Shown here: positions 42,401-53,412 of the stretch, piece by piece | Position numbering within the stretch: the first letter of the stretch is position 1 | Layout of the letters: each line of letters starts with the position of its first letter | Assembly: GCA_003990745.1 (NCBI GenBank) | Contig: RBNI01000028.1 | Location: 1-53,587, forward strand | DNA: 53,587 nucleotides | Source: Jimgerdemannia flammicorona | Lineage: Eukaryota > Mucoromycota > Endogonomycetes > Endogonales > Endogonaceae | Direction: 5' to 3' | The notes under the pieces: generated by a model | The model's database searches: none | Seen by the model: the letters and a program-made list of their open reading frames with translations, nothing else | What the model was told of the DNA's origin: nothing | Position numbers and translations under genes: made by a program

Positions 42401-43153
42401 GACCTTGCCAACCTGCGCGAGCTTGAAATCCTCGTCTTGGCTAATCTCCCGGCGGACAAGAGTAACAATGGATGCTATGGCACGACTGGTCTGGTTGCTT
42501 CCAAAGATACCATCCACGACACGAACGGATTCTTCTGCAGCCTTGTATGAATGGAAGATAACACACAAAGGATACTTTAGCAATGCGAGCCTCGGCGATG
42601 CTCCCAAATTTTCGGTCGTCAGATGTAACCATACCTTGAACCCCGTCTTGAATGTCTGTGAAGTAAGGTGAAATCCGGACATGGCAAATAATTCCGCGAG
42701 GGTAAATGAGTGGTGGATGATGTAGATGCCGAGGTTTGTATATTGGTCCAAGACTTGCAGGAAGCCGTCTCTATGGGAGATATGATGTGTTCGAAAAGAT
42801 AAGAACTTGTGCGCAATGGCTGTGAAGGCACAATAGATGTGAGTGTCTTGGACAGAGTAGGGCGTCGTAGAATAAAGCCTGGACAATACATACCCGCCCA
42901 CATCAGGGCCGAGCCCTTCTGTGGCCCCAATCTTCAGCATGTGCAGCCGCTTGGCGCTAGAGACGGCGGCAATGAGTGCTTGGCGGCTCAAGCCCAGGCC
43001 GAAGCTAGTGCTGTACTTTGCGGCCTCCAGCAAGACCTCGATGAAAAGGGAACTACATCGTAGCGACAAACGAGTGGCAATGGAGATTGCGGTGATCAAG
43101 GAGGCAAGGTTTTCTGGAAGAAGGGTGGAATTGTGGTAGGGCTGGAGGGCCAT
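39449..43153 (-). CDS. sn1-specific diacylglycerol lipase-like class 3 lipase
   Basis: Single-exon gene, 1234 aa, minus strand. Class 3 (alpha/beta hydrolase) lipase of the fungal DAG-lipase type, expected at membranes and hydrolysing diacylglycerol. The N-terminal region has helical, weakly hydrophobic segments (SLITAISIATRLSLRCSSLFIEVLL). The middle is long, Ser/Thr-rich and disordered. The catalytic domain is C-terminal: AVVLTCRGTLGLSDVLTDLT, nucleophile Ser in LVLCGHSLGAGVASLLSVLW (about residue 957), likely Asp in VVHSYDIVPSLSLG (about 1047) and His in LTLYHIEAIPQL (about 1154). The start at 43153 was chosen as the Met before LQPYHNSTLLPENLASL, which fits fungal homologues; an upstream ATG at 43288 is in frame but precedes a Pro-rich leader. 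It lies 211 bp downstream of the LITAF-domain gene, on the same strand. Confidence 0.88.
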   Translation of the reverse strand: MALQPYHNSTLLPENLASLITAISIATRLSLRCSSLFIEVLLEAAKYSTSFGLGLSRQALIAAVSSAKRLHMLKIGATEGLGPDVGGYVLSRLYSTTPYSVQDTHIYCAFTAIAHKFLSFRTHHISHRDGFLQVLDQYTNLGIYIIHHSFTLAELFAMSGFHLTSQTFKTGFKVWLHLTTENLGASPRLALLKYPLCVIFHSYKAAEESVRVVDGIFGSNQTSRAIASIVTLVRREISQDEDFKLAQVGKVAVLAGLTKALTAFAFLQNVTHKRTMISVKMTHVWEGVVVVEEDERSMIEWNRNDEGIGSAERQDAGGLLLEGTHVSNSLAADDDVIVEHPDIIRELEDILALENPATVDELGAAKHSSSLYDGIAGHRSPSTAPDTFEIVKTTRTITVKSTTIRPIGPHAVEDADSSSEWVVVSSADTNADRLPNGYKAKTIVVREDQEQVESFMATVQQANTDGAMSMNEPSQEYLLPGSWVDTPSPSIRNKLRDDESKDKSMSPVKSLKIMLSTMTKKLQKRKVERTEQYNNDCQGEDGEGTLEVIADKARSKPPTTTMTTTSTTMMTTTAQYQEQLSRPSSPSSSDDDAPETFPDNDVARPEMEKKSRFGAWDRFRLRSKATAAFAFGGSGSHSKSNANNHGEPHSRDAISTSKGESSSSPLSSYGGPAGFPAPMTPLYVEDEIQRNDPSTASYLSSRGTFGRRRTHSLTSIASIQSVAHTTTTTTYTTTPSGRATPSFEPGASQSSPSSFNNCAPVNTVSPLDLEPSPHNFPRSHLIQNIGRFMRYASAAYGESFMRILGIGSIPHVLPVSHHHHPNHHAFSHHTGVPVEDILLSSYTDRTMFNINNPQIHALVHYVTVDHNAQAVVLTCRGTLGLSDVLTDLTCEYAEFVLPCDKEVEDDDLAGPAGLRRKFRAHAGMLGSAQLLATQKGKVYRIIKDALEKWSEYGLVLCGHSLGAGVASLLSVLWSEERDLFLTREKEKVIGLTGFAEHTIPFVTSGVSGLPAGRPIHCYAYGVPCTMSLELAKYCGRGLVTSVVHSYDIVPSLSLGLLKDFKNVAMSLHEEGKVTEEILARILGKYRKSRRGATSGSEFFTDPIPDTSTDASTSTSITPLENEDEDDQWFWALIKTMRADMRADKLYPPLTLYHIEAIPQLAVHMDAQLRTAHAAAKTERTKQAYKVVFKRCDDVEARFSEIVFSRSMFSDHSPREYEKCVELLWRGVLAKGEDI

Positions 43154-43364
43154 TGTTCGGCTTGGCTTTTGGGGGGGGGAGAATTGTGGGGAAGAAGGCG
43201 GAGACGGCGGTAATGAGTGGAATGGCCAGTCACATGCGATGTGGATTTTGGGTTTGGGTTTTATTATTATTATATCATTGCAATGCATATGGATGGATGG
43301 TGGATTATGTGCAGATTAGGTTGGCTACATCCGATAACACATGCCCACCCACGCGCCTCTTCCT

Positions 43365-44504
43365 CTAGAACCGGCGATATCGTCCAATCTTCCCACCACA
43401 CGCAGGGCAGACGTGCAACACGTCTGAAGGTAAAAATGTTTTGAGAGAGGGGGGGGACAATAGAACAAATAAACAATCAGAGACATTATGCAGCTGACAG
43501 ATGGAGCTAAACCAAACGACAAAAAACACTCACCGTTGAACCAATCGACGCAGAAAGGGAGTGGCGCGAGAACAATCGTGAAAACCAGTCTATACAGTAA
43601 TGGTGGAAAGTAACATGTGCCTAAGTCCTGTAATCCGAGAGCTTCCCGCTGGAAATGCAATTTTGAGCACTTACAGTATCGCGCTCATCAAGAACGCAAA
43701 GACTCCCCTCCTTGGCCTCGTCTCCGTCGTCACCAGCCTGGAGCAGTGCGGGCACATGGTTCGCACGGGAAACTCGGGCAGCCTACGGGCCATCAGTGAT
43801 CGGACTTGTGGTGTGCGGTGCCGGATGATGGTTGACGCCGGAGTGGCCACGTTGGACGGCAGGCCGGATCGCCACGTTTCCCTGCCGCGTCTTCCTCTGC
43901 TCTCGTTGTCGTTGTCCACCTCCTTACTGGAAAAGGAGTTGTTATCATAGTAATCAGTGTAGTGGTTGGCCAAGGAATCTGGGGTAGACGCCGTTGTGTT
44001 CAAGCTTGCCGAAGTTGTATAGTCGCGATGGATCGGGTCATGTTGCGCGGACGTGCTGACGGATCCTTGCAACAGATGGTGATCGGCATCTATTGAAATG
44101 GAATCTTGGAGAAACTCCATTGACGGCAACATTGCCCGGATATCTTTCTCTACGATGGTTGACGGATTGAATGGCAGGCGCGTGTCCGAGGGGTTTCTCT
44201 GCTCTTGGGTTTCGCAGAAATGAACAGTGCGAGTTTCAAGTATCCCATTGTTATTATTATTATGCATCATCTTGCTTTCCGGATTTGCGTCTACAGGAAC
44301 GGACTTGTCCGTGGCTGTGGACGGAGCATGTGAAGGCAGTGCAGAGGTTGGTCTTGATTCGTTATCCCATGTCCCGAAAGAGGTTGGAGGCGGAGTAACG
44401 GGAGGCGGTGTGCGAGAATGTATCGATGGCTTTGGGGTGGGAGCGGGAGTGAAGTATTTGGTTATTCTCGACTCCCTTGAAGATGGTCGCGAGATAAAGC
44501 TCAT
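43365..44504 (-). CDS. LITAF-domain membrane-associated protein
   Basis: Three exons, minus strand: 44504-43675, 43589-43534, 43423-43365, giving 314 aa. The first 250 residues are low complexity (Pro/Ser/Thr/Asn-rich, no known domain). The C-terminus is a LITAF domain, a zinc-stapled membrane anchor of late endosomes: MCPHCSRLVTTETRP supplies the first CxxC knuckle, GVFAFLMSAILLVFTIVLAP the membrane-inserted hydrophobic stretch, then FCVDWFND and HVCPACGGKIGRYRRF the second HxCPxC knuckle at the very end. The domain is split over three exons, so it is invisible in any single open frame. The start was taken at MSFISRPSS; longer frames run into the 14-bp minisatellite directly upstream. Confidence 0.88.
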
Positions 44505-44505
44505 C

Positions 44506-44655
44506 GGAAATCGATGGTAGGAAATCGATGGTAGGAAATCAATGGTAGGAAATCGATGGTAGGAAATCAATGGTAGGAAATCGATGGTAGGAAATCAATG
44601 GTAGGAAATCGATAGTAGGAAATCAATGGTAGGAAATCGATGGTAGGAAATTGAG
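44506..44655. repeat. 14-bp minisatellite (GGAAATCGATGGTA), about 10.5 copies
   Basis: Ten full copies and a partial one of GGAAATC(G/A)ATGGTA. From the second copy on, CGAT and CAAT forms alternate strictly, making a 28-bp higher-order unit. It begins 1 bp upstream of the LITAF gene start codon, hence in its 5' UTR or promoter. Confidence 0.95.
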
Positions 44656-45121
44656 GGATGGCTATGCGATGATTGGCAACGGTTGCAGCTGGAGACTTGG
44701 AAGAGGGAAAGATAAATAAATAAATGCCATGTTGGGGGGTCAGGCTAACAGGCCAGCGAGCGAGTAATCAGCTGGATGGCAGTATACCATGTAAACTACG
44801 TCAAGCATAGGTCCGGCCATCGATGTATGTGCAAACATGACCAGGCAGGGCCTCAGGGCTGCTGCAGCTGGCTCACACGTGCGGGCGATGTGATATGGGA
44901 TGAAATTTTTCAAAAGGGTACCAATCCAGATAGGCCATAAGGTACTTTTTAATAAACTTCGCCTCATATGATTGCGTTTTCATATGCCAACGCGTTTTTC
45001 GAGGCCTGAGCCCGTGGCCACGCGCCCGGATGTTCGTGACGTCATTTCGCGTCATGGTGTGACCCCGCGCGTGCTCTGCCTCTTGCTAAGCCTCCGAACC
45101 CATTCCTTTGCCTTCTTTGTC
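44656..45121. promoter_or_regulatory. Divergent promoter region LITAF gene / PCH2 with TGACGTCA
   Basis: Spacer between the minus-strand LITAF-domain gene and plus-strand PCH2. A perfect TGACGTCA sits at 45037-45044, 78 bp before the PCH2 ATG, followed by the half-site-like CGCGTCATGG. No RNA gene or open frame of interest seen. Confidence 0.45.
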
Positions 45122-46330
45122 ATGGACTCCCACATGGCCGACTCCAACAACCATAACCCCGTGTTACACGGTATGCCCTCGTCTCTCTATTTCCGCCTCA
45201 CCCACCCCCCAACACAATTCCATCGAGCTCATTATAGTGCTCGCTTATGTCGCAGTCGAATGTTGTCTGCTTCCCAAATCGACATGCCGCTATGACGTGG
45301 TTCGCCGTAACGTAGAAAAGTACTTGCACGATACGTCAACCGAGGTTTTCTTGCACACGGAGATCAAGGATTACGATCATTCGCCTTTCCTGCGGGAGAA
45401 CGTTGAATTCATCAAGATATGTGAGGCCCGAGGTATTCTTCCGTTAAATTTTATTGGTCCAGTGATCATTTAAACCACGCTCACGCTGACAAAATGTTTT
45501 TTTTTGCTCGCTATCCTGGTGCATCTTCATGTGTCACTAGGAATTTCCTTAGACATCGTTTCCCTCGCTACTGTCACGCTGCAGATTCACGTCTACCAGC
45601 TAAACGAAGAAGACGGAGTGGATGAGTTTGGGGAAGAGGATGCCGAGGTGTCAACTGCCAATCATTGGATACTGCCATCCAGAGGTCTGAATGGAGTGTG
45701 GGATAGGTACGCTTTGAGTTGCTGAGAGATGATATGAAACCTGAATGAGAACAGTAATTCAATCCGAAGATTAGAATAATAATACATTGAAACTAATGGA
45801 AATATTGTATATCTAGTGTTGCCCATAGAATCAATTCACAGAACATTTGTCTCAGTAATAGATACTTCTAACCCACAGACTCATTTCCTATGACGTCACA
45901 TTCTCCCTGGCAATTGTTCGCAGCCTCATATTTGATGAAAATATCAAGACGCGTCTCCTAGACTATGTCTATACCGCCATGCTTTTTTCCGACAGGAACG
46001 TGGACTCCAATATAATCAGTTGGAATAGGTAACGCTTCCTGGATCCGTTCATTGGTTACCCTGTCAACGAGCAGATTTAAGGGGTATGCGACAGGTTGAG
46101 GTATTGCTGTCGTGAGGAGATTCATTTTTTTTTTTGTTTTTCCACCTCTTCGCGCAATCGAAGGGTGGCATTACTGCACGGTCCACCTGGAACTGGCAAA
46201 ACCTCCTTATCCCGCGCGTTAGCCCAAAAATTGGCAATCCGGTTGGCGGATCGGTGAGTGATATTACACCTACTAGCACTATTTGTCTCTTTATATTTTG
46301 TTTATTATTGGTTTATTTTATTTTATTTTA

Positions 46331-46369
<39 letters not shown>

Positions 46370-47790
46370 CCGATGTCATTATTAATCGCGGTGCTTACGC
46401 CCAAATTTGATGCCGCTATCATTATTCACATCAGGTATTCACACGGCAAGCTCGTCGAGATCAACAGTCACAGTCTATTCTCCAAGTGGTTCAGCGAGTC
46501 CGGCAAACTTGTCATGCGCATGTTCCAACAAATCTCGGAGCTGGTTGCTGATGAAGATGCTTTCGTATGTGTATTGATCGGTAAGTACGCACGTATGTTT
46601 TATTACTTATTTCTTTGGTGCACGTCAATCTTTCACTCACCTCACGATTTACACCATAAACTATATGCATATACATGCCAACTTTAGATGAAGTCGAAAG
46701 TCTTACAGCAGCCAGAAAGGCGGCATTGGCAGGCACGGAACCTTCCGATGCAGTTCGGGTATGTTCATTCCATCGCACGTAAGGGATGGCAACTGTATAT
46801 TCCGCGTGCGGATGTGGACGTAAAGAATCATATTCGCAACCTGCTCAGAGTACTTAGTTTAACATATGTCTTCTCAATGTTCCTTAAAAAAAAAAAAAAA
46901 AGGTGGTAAATGCTCTTCTTACCCAAATAGACAAACTTAAAAGCAAAAAGAACGTCCTTATCTTGGCGACATCTAATATCACCGAGGCCATCGGTAATAA
47001 TGGAAAGCGACAGTTGATAATACGAATTGCATTTACCTGGCATGTGATTTGGCACCCTAACGTACACTCATTGCCTCGTGCTAACCATTGTCTGGCGCAT
47101 TGAAGATTTGGCATTCATCGACCGCGCCGATATTAAGCAATATATTGCGCTGCCCTCTCAGAAGGCGATCTACTCGATTCTAGCCACGTGCTTGAAAGAG
47201 TTGATACGGGTTGGGATAGTGGGCGCAGCTGAAGTGCGTTGTATGGGTAAACATGATAGTGCATATTTTATTCTAGCAAAGTGGATCAACTAAATCTTTA
47301 TCCCATCAATGTATCCAACCTCTATGTCACGATCAGCTGGTAGACTGGCGTACCATTGAACTTTTTCAACACAACCCCGAGGAACATGCTAGTCCTAGTC
47401 GCAGGTTATTTGCGATAGCGAAAAGTTGCGTGGTAAGTTTTACCTCGCGAAGGTGTAGGGCACGGATATCTTGGCTCGTTATTGGTATGCTGGACCAGAT
47501 TCAATCACAACGCTGTTTCTAGGGTATGAGTGGGCGCAGCATGCGAAAATTGCCATTCCTAGCACATTCATCCCATCTTCAGGTATGCGATTACCATCTG
47601 CGTCTTGGTATTCATAGTAGATATAACATTTGAAATAATGGCATAGCTTTGACTCGACTTGTCGCAGGCTCCGGTTGTCTCGCTCGAAATGTACCTTAAT
47701 GCACTGGAGTTGACGGTCCAGGATGAGCAGCTGGCGAGACAGCTGATTGGGATCACAACCATCGACAATGAACCCAAAGCAAGGCAATAA
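45122..47790 (+). CDS. PCH2: Pch2/TRIP13 AAA+ ATPase
   Basis: Remodels HORMA-domain proteins (Mad2, meiotic Hop1 type) in checkpoint and meiosis. Twelve exons: 45122-45170, 45256-45432, 45541-45706, 45879-46028, 46164-46253, 46435-46580, 46688-46758, 46903-46993, 47106-47233, 47337-47432, 47523-47582, 47668-47790, giving 448 aa, close to TRIP13 (432). Conserved blocks: [30 protein letters not shown], Walker [14 protein letters not shown] (about residue 188), [11 protein letters not shown], Walker [25 protein letters not shown], sensor [21 protein letters not shown], and sensor 2/arginine region [16 protein letters not shown]. Two introns are odd: 46254-46434 contains T13 followed by A26, and intron 46759-46902 ends in seventeen A residues directly before the AG. 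Confidence 0.96.
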
Positions 47791-48441
47791 TCAGGATCGT
47801 CAAAACGATTAAGAGTATCTCACCAAGATTTAGCAGTCTACGTTTGCGATTTCATTGGCCTCTGTATGCACACAATATATTGGCTATGCAGCATTTTTAT
47901 TATTATTTTTTCTTCCAAGCTCGAACAGACATTGTCGTCATAAAGGTTTGACATGCAGAGTGGTATTTATCGTTTCTCTAGTGTTATGGACCAAGCCTTA
48001 GCATACCAAAATCAGGGATACCGGGCTTTGAATGGAATCTGGTCGCTTGTATAGTTTTTTTTTTCAAGCCAACTCAAGTTGGCCTTCGCTTCGAATACTA
48101 TTTTCAACAATGTCTTTTGGATAGCGTGACCTCGCCAGGACATTATATTTGTGACAAAAGGAAATAATGAAAGGGGAAATCACAAAATAGTGAACAGAAT
48201 AACCAATTTGGAGAGAAACAAAAAATCATTCAGCCACATGTCGCAATGTCTGTCATCCTCTGCAATAAATATCGACAATTAATATGCTCTTTCCTCTTTC
48301 TCCAAATCCTCCCCGCTCCAACCTTTGATCTTCCAAAAAGAAATAAAGTACAAGCTAAAGAAGAAACAGGAAACTTCTACGAAATTCGCCGGCTATACAA
48401 ATGCTAGCTTCGCCTATAATTTTCATTTCCCCATTCCAACG
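47791..48441. other. convergent 3' intergenic region
   Basis: Spacer between the 3' ends of PCH2 (+) and kinesin-8 (-). Open frames present are short or antisense shadows of the kinesin tail. No repeat, RNA gene or mobile element seen. Confidence 0.4.
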
Positions 48442-51400
48442 TTATTTCCATTTTGGTTTACTATTTTCCTTACCGCCTGCACCAATGGACCCATCTATCC
48501 CGTCAAGGTTGGTTTTCCCTCCAAGCAGATTCTCTCCAAGCAATCCGCCTACCAAATCAGGAACCTTGGTTATTTTCAACCCAGAGCCCTCGATCTTCTT
48601 CGACCTTGTCGCAGGTCCGAGCCCCCCAAAACTCCTCTGACTATCCCAACCGCCAAAGGATTTCAATCCCTTTCGGATGATATCCTCTGCCCCTATGGTT
48701 TGTCTCCTTGGTCGAGCGCTCGGTTCTCGTCGGCGGAAAGACTCTTCCGCCAACGATGGGGAGTTCGTGTTATGTTTGCTAGGTGAGACGTCTTCATCAT
48801 TTATCAATTTTGTAGACGGTACCCGTCGCGGAGACCGATGGCCACCATCGGGAGGTGGGGGGGGTATCAGAGAGTGACGCCTGCTCATTCGGCGCCCACC
48901 AGAAATGCGAATTGGCCCTATGGCGGAGATGCCGCTACGATCACGGCTTGCGGCAGGAGGCATGTCAGAACCTGCTGAAGAGTCTTCCGGAGGGGTGGCA
49001 GAAAGGACAGGCGGATCTTCCACACACGACGATAATGAAGGTGAGATCTCCTCTTTCACTTTTTTTAAGCCACCTCTTCTACCACTGTTACTTATTCCGC
49101 TGGTTGCAGCACATTCAACGGCTTCGCCAAAGATCACAGGCTCGTCAGCAAATGTCACTGCTCGCCGACTCCTTTTAGGTCGAGTTGGCCGATCTTCAAG
49201 CTCCAGATTCCGACTATCACTGTCATAGTTTTCGCTGACGCTAATGTCCGGACCTGCCCTACTTCGCAGCACCATCGCACTTCGATTCACTCCAAGATCC
49301 GCAGCATCCGTCATGAACCTTTTCCTCGGTACGCTGGGGATGACAACACTATCCATCTCCTCAACGGCTTTGTCCTCTGGTTCCTCCTTCACGGTTTTCA
49401 ACATTGATGATTTCGTAGGCTTCGATAGCCGTGACACGAGTAAAATCGTTTTTCTTGGTGTTCTAATCCGGAAATGCCTTGAAGGCGGCGAGTGGCCATT
49501 AGGATCGACATTTTGAAGGCGGGTGGATGGATTAGGTTGATAGAGCGAACGTCGCCTTGGAGGATCGGAAACACCAGCAGGTCTTGTAGTAGTCGTTGGC
49601 GCCATTGATACACGGCGTTTGGGTCGTGTATTCTCGATGTTGGACTGATTAGAGTCTGCATCCTTCATTATCCGGTTTGGCTTTGCAGACGTTGAAGCAC
49701 TGCGACTGAAAGGTGCAATGCCGCGTCCTTCATTGGTTCTGAACCCGTTCGCAAGCTTGCCGAAGAGCAGATGCCCACCAGCACCAGGGCCGACGTTGTC
49801 ATCGAATGCCACAATGCTCCGCTTTGTCGAATCCGTAAACAACGTGATGTTTTGCATGTAAAGACTATTTAGATAATCAGTGCATTGCCCGCCTTCCTCC
49901 ATCTGCTCGATGTGCATTGCTTCGACGTCGGCGATGGTGTTCCTCAACCCAGCTAAACACGCACCGTTCAGCCGCAAGAAGCCTTTCATTAACTCCCATT
50001 GTTCCTCCACCACTCTTGTCTGCACGCCCATCTCACTTTTCAACCTCGCATTTTCGCTCCTAAGTTCCAGTATCTCTTTTTCCTTCTTCACCAGCTCATT
50101 ATCCCTTGCGGCGCCACTGATATCGATTTTCCTCGAACCGGCAATTTTTTTTGCATTCTCCATTTTCTCCCACATGGCTTGTGTCTGCGCCTCCAATTCC
50201 CTAATGAGATTATCCACCATGCTTTTATATCCGTGCGTCTGCTGTCGCATGCGTTCATCTACGAGCTTGGCAACATTTCCGTCAAACGATTCCTGCCATC
50301 CACGTAGCGCATCGAGCTTCATCTGTATCATGGTCATGCGCGCCTGGGCCTGTGCTACTTCAACATCTTTGGCTGTTGTAATTTCGTACGACGCTCTCAT
50401 TTTCTTAATTGCCTCTTCTGCCGACTTCGACGCAGCTTCCCGCTTTCCTTGGGCACCCTTTGTCTGGTATCCATTTTCTTCCATATCGCTAATTTTACTT
50501 TTAAGGTCGGTGATTTCCTGTCGCAACTGGTGGATGGCTTGCACGTACTGGGTCACATGGCGATCCACACTGAGCAGATTGCGCTGAACCTTGGTTTTGA
50601 TGTTCTTCGCACGATTGGCATACTTGAGTGTGTTGTGGGTCTCCTCATAATGAAGGCTCGATGGACTGACACAAACGATCATAACGGTTTTGCAGTTACC
50701 GCCAAGAGAGAATTTCAGGAGGCGCGTGAGCTTGCTGTCGCGGTAGGGAATGTGCTGCTCCTTTTTTGAAATATCGCAAAGAGCGTTTATACAATTTCCC
50801 AGAGCCAAAAGAGATCGGTTGATATTGGCACCTTTAAAATGGCATGGAAGAAATTCAGTCAGCCATCAATTAATCATGTCGCAAGAAATCGACAAGACTT
50901 CCATTTTTTACCTTCCAGCATCCGATCTCCTCTATTTTTCGTCGCTGCTGCCCTCTCACTACCCGCCAAATCGATTAAGCTCAGCGTCGCCAAAGTGTAA
51001 TCCGTATGGATGTCCGCCGTCCTTGGCCTTTGGCGTACGTTTATTTGGAGCACAGCATGTGATCGTGAAGAAACCGCGTTGGCTTCCGTGGGGGACATGG
51101 TGCGATTAGCATTGCCGCGAAGGATAAGGTTCATGACCTCATCCACCTGTGGAAAGGGAAATAAATAGCATGGATCAGATTGATTTCACAACCAACCCGC
51201 CAAATTGCCGTTCCAAGTCTCATCACTAATTATCACCATGACTTACCGTCTTGGGATGGTGCTCGCTCAAACTGGCTACTACAATCCGGTTATTAACATC
51301 CTCCCTAATAGCGAGCTGCTTTAAGCCCTTGTCCTTGTCTACGAGTAAGTCACGAATCATTTCGTTGTACACTTCGAGATAGCTCAGCGAGAATTGAATT

Positions 51401-52362
51401 GTCTTATCCTCCTGGAGCACCTCAATGCGATCAAACAGCTCGCGGACTGTGAGGAAAATAATGCCAGGGTCATCGACTGTCCCACTGCGAAAAGGTATGA
51501 CGTAAAATATTGTTAGTAGATGATGCTTTTCATCCTTGGAGGATAATTATTGGATTACAGTGCCCCCTGATAGTTCAACATGCATGTGCAATTCAGTTTC
51601 TACCTAATTGTATGAGTCTTGCCGCAACCTGTGGCCTATTATTGTTCCACGAAAAGGCCGCATAAATGAGTAACTCTAAATAATAAATATATATATATAT
51701 ATATAATACAGGGATCTTAAAATAGCAACTCACGCCATATGCGAACACCGTGGCATTATATCCGTTCAGGATCCCCGCAATCAAATCCCTGGTTGTTCTT
51801 TCGTAAACCTTCAGTAATTGTGTGAATAAAAGAAGCATGATATAGATTGAGTAACAATAAACGTCTTCGTACCCGCGGACTTGTTTTACGGGATCGAGGA
51901 GTGAAGATCAATAACATACGTCCATTTGTGTCGCGTCCTCGTTGAATACACGGTCAAAGGCGTATTTGACATCCTTATATCTCCGATATGCTTGAACAGG
52001 GACGTTCGTATTGTCCATCAAGGCTCTCCGGTATCTGTTCATTGCCACATTTCCATCGTCGTTGGAAGGAGGAGGGTCGAAGACGACGACATTATCATCG
52101 AGCACGTGTACTATCTTTCGGATAGCTTGGTTTGCTGTCACTTGTGATGCGTAGGCTGGCCGCGGAGCCGAGAAGCCATTTTGGAACAACTCCAACTCGG
52201 TAGAGTTGAAAGGGCGTACGCGAACTGGAGATGGTATAAACAGACGGATGGAGGGTACTGTTAAAGCAGATGGCTAAAGTGCGTTTTCGGCGATACCATG
52301 AAAAGAGGTTTGGGTGTACCTGTCACGCGTATTGAAGTTTCGTGAGATAAATCGTCGGCCAT
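48442..52362 (-). CDS. Kinesin-8 family motor (KIP3/KIF18/KIF19-like)
   Basis: Plus-end-directed motor that shortens microtubules and positions the nucleus and spindle. Minus strand, start ATG at 52362; exon 1 52362-52320, exon 2 52257-51920, further short exons through the motor domain, and a last long exon beginning near 50830 and ending at 48442. Motor motifs: [13 protein letters not shown]-loop ATGCGKTHT split by introns, [22 protein letters not shown], switch [14 protein letters not shown], switch [26 protein letters not shown]. The neck [16 protein letters not shown] followed by [13 protein letters not shown] is the kinesin-8 signature. Coiled-coil segments follow, then a long basic, Ser/Pro-rich tail of about 450 residues, expected to bind microtubules. 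Some internal exon borders were not fully resolved. Confidence 0.93.
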
Positions 52363-52573
52363 GGTTTCCTTGTAGTTGCAGATGTAAGTCGACGCGCGAG
52401 GAAAGAGATGATTGTTGTTATTACCCGAAAAGGCGACCAAAATGACTTACGTCACCCGTACAGTCACAATTTTTAGTGGGAAAAAACCCTTGATGTACAT
52501 CCGGAATGCAAAAAAGTTTTTTTATTGACAGCGTAAACGACAAACAATGGCCAAATCCTTTAGATGACATCCT

Positions 52574-53412
52574 TTAGATGAAGCCGATCTGATAACAAAG
52601 GAAAAAAAAAATTGTTGTATTAGCACGCGTGTCCGAGGATCCCTTCCCCCTACCGCCTCCCCCAATCTCGCACAGGTCTAAATAAAAAAATCAATGGTAC
52701 CTTATTAGCAACATCCAGAGCATCAACATCAGAGGTGAGGCGCACATAGGCCTTCTTGGTGCCGTCGGGCCTATTTGAGATGTAGAATTGAATGGTGTCA
52801 ATGACTTTTGCGAGTCACGGTATCCTGAGCTTCGTCCTATGTATCTCCTTCTACCCCTCCGATTTTCTACCAAAAATCCCATTAACAGTCTGAAGTCTCT
52901 AATCCCTTCCCCCCTATACCACCAACCTTTCAATCATCTTCGTTATAATTCCATTCTTAAATCCTAGCCCCAAAACCTGGAATTTCCCCCTTGCTACGAG
53001 ACAAAGACATACGATGCTATCTACCTGATGAGAGTGTTGATCTTGGCAGAATCGACGTCGTACAGCCTCTTGACGGCATCCTTAATCTGCCTCTTGTTAG
53101 CCTTAACGTCAACCAGGAAAACGAGGGTGTTGTTTTCCTCGATTTTCTTCATGGCAGTTTCGGTATTCAGGGGCTGGCGCAGGATGCGGTATTGGTCCAT
53201 GCGAGGAGCGTGGGGGATAGACTTGCGGGCATACTTGGGCTCACGGGAAAGTCGCAGTGTCTTGGGGCGGCGAAAGGTTGTCGTTGTACGGCGCTTGCGA
53301 TTTGCCTTGCCATGGGTGCCCTTCAAGACGGCCTTCTTGGCGGAGAGAGCCTTAGCCTTAGCCTTAGCCTTAGCCTTAGACTTGTCGGCTGCGGGCTTGG
53401 TGGCTGATGCAG
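52574..53412 (-). CDS. RPL25: Cytosolic 60S ribosomal protein uL23 (L23A/L25), 5' exon unresolved
   Basis: Binds 25S rRNA at the polypeptide exit tunnel and is the docking site for SRP. Exons on the minus strand: 53412-53025, 52770-52701, 52588-52574. The sequence runs from an Ala/Lys-rich N-terminus ([19 protein letters not shown]), through [37 protein letters not shown], the RNA-binding domain ([36 protein letters not shown]), to [20 protein letters not shown] and VANKIGFI with the stop at 52574, all standard for the family. The acceptor before 53412 implies a short upstream exon carrying the start codon, either in 53413-53587 or beyond the window. The last exon has only five codons including the stop. 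Confidence 0.95.
53347..53380. repeat. TTAGCC hexamer repeat inside uL23
   Basis: Five units of TTAGCC/GCCTTA in the coding sequence encode the alternating Ala-Lys of the uL23 N-terminal tail. It resembles a variant telomere repeat only by coincidence; it is in frame and translated. Confidence 0.8.

Noticed and set aside
52771..53024. C/D-box snoRNA in the large uL23 intron, suggested by GAAGATGATTG.
   Set aside because: No proper C box, D box or terminal stem could be found.
53347..53380. Telomere-like TTAGCC array near the right end.
   Set aside because: It is in frame within the uL23 Ala-Lys tail and only five units long.
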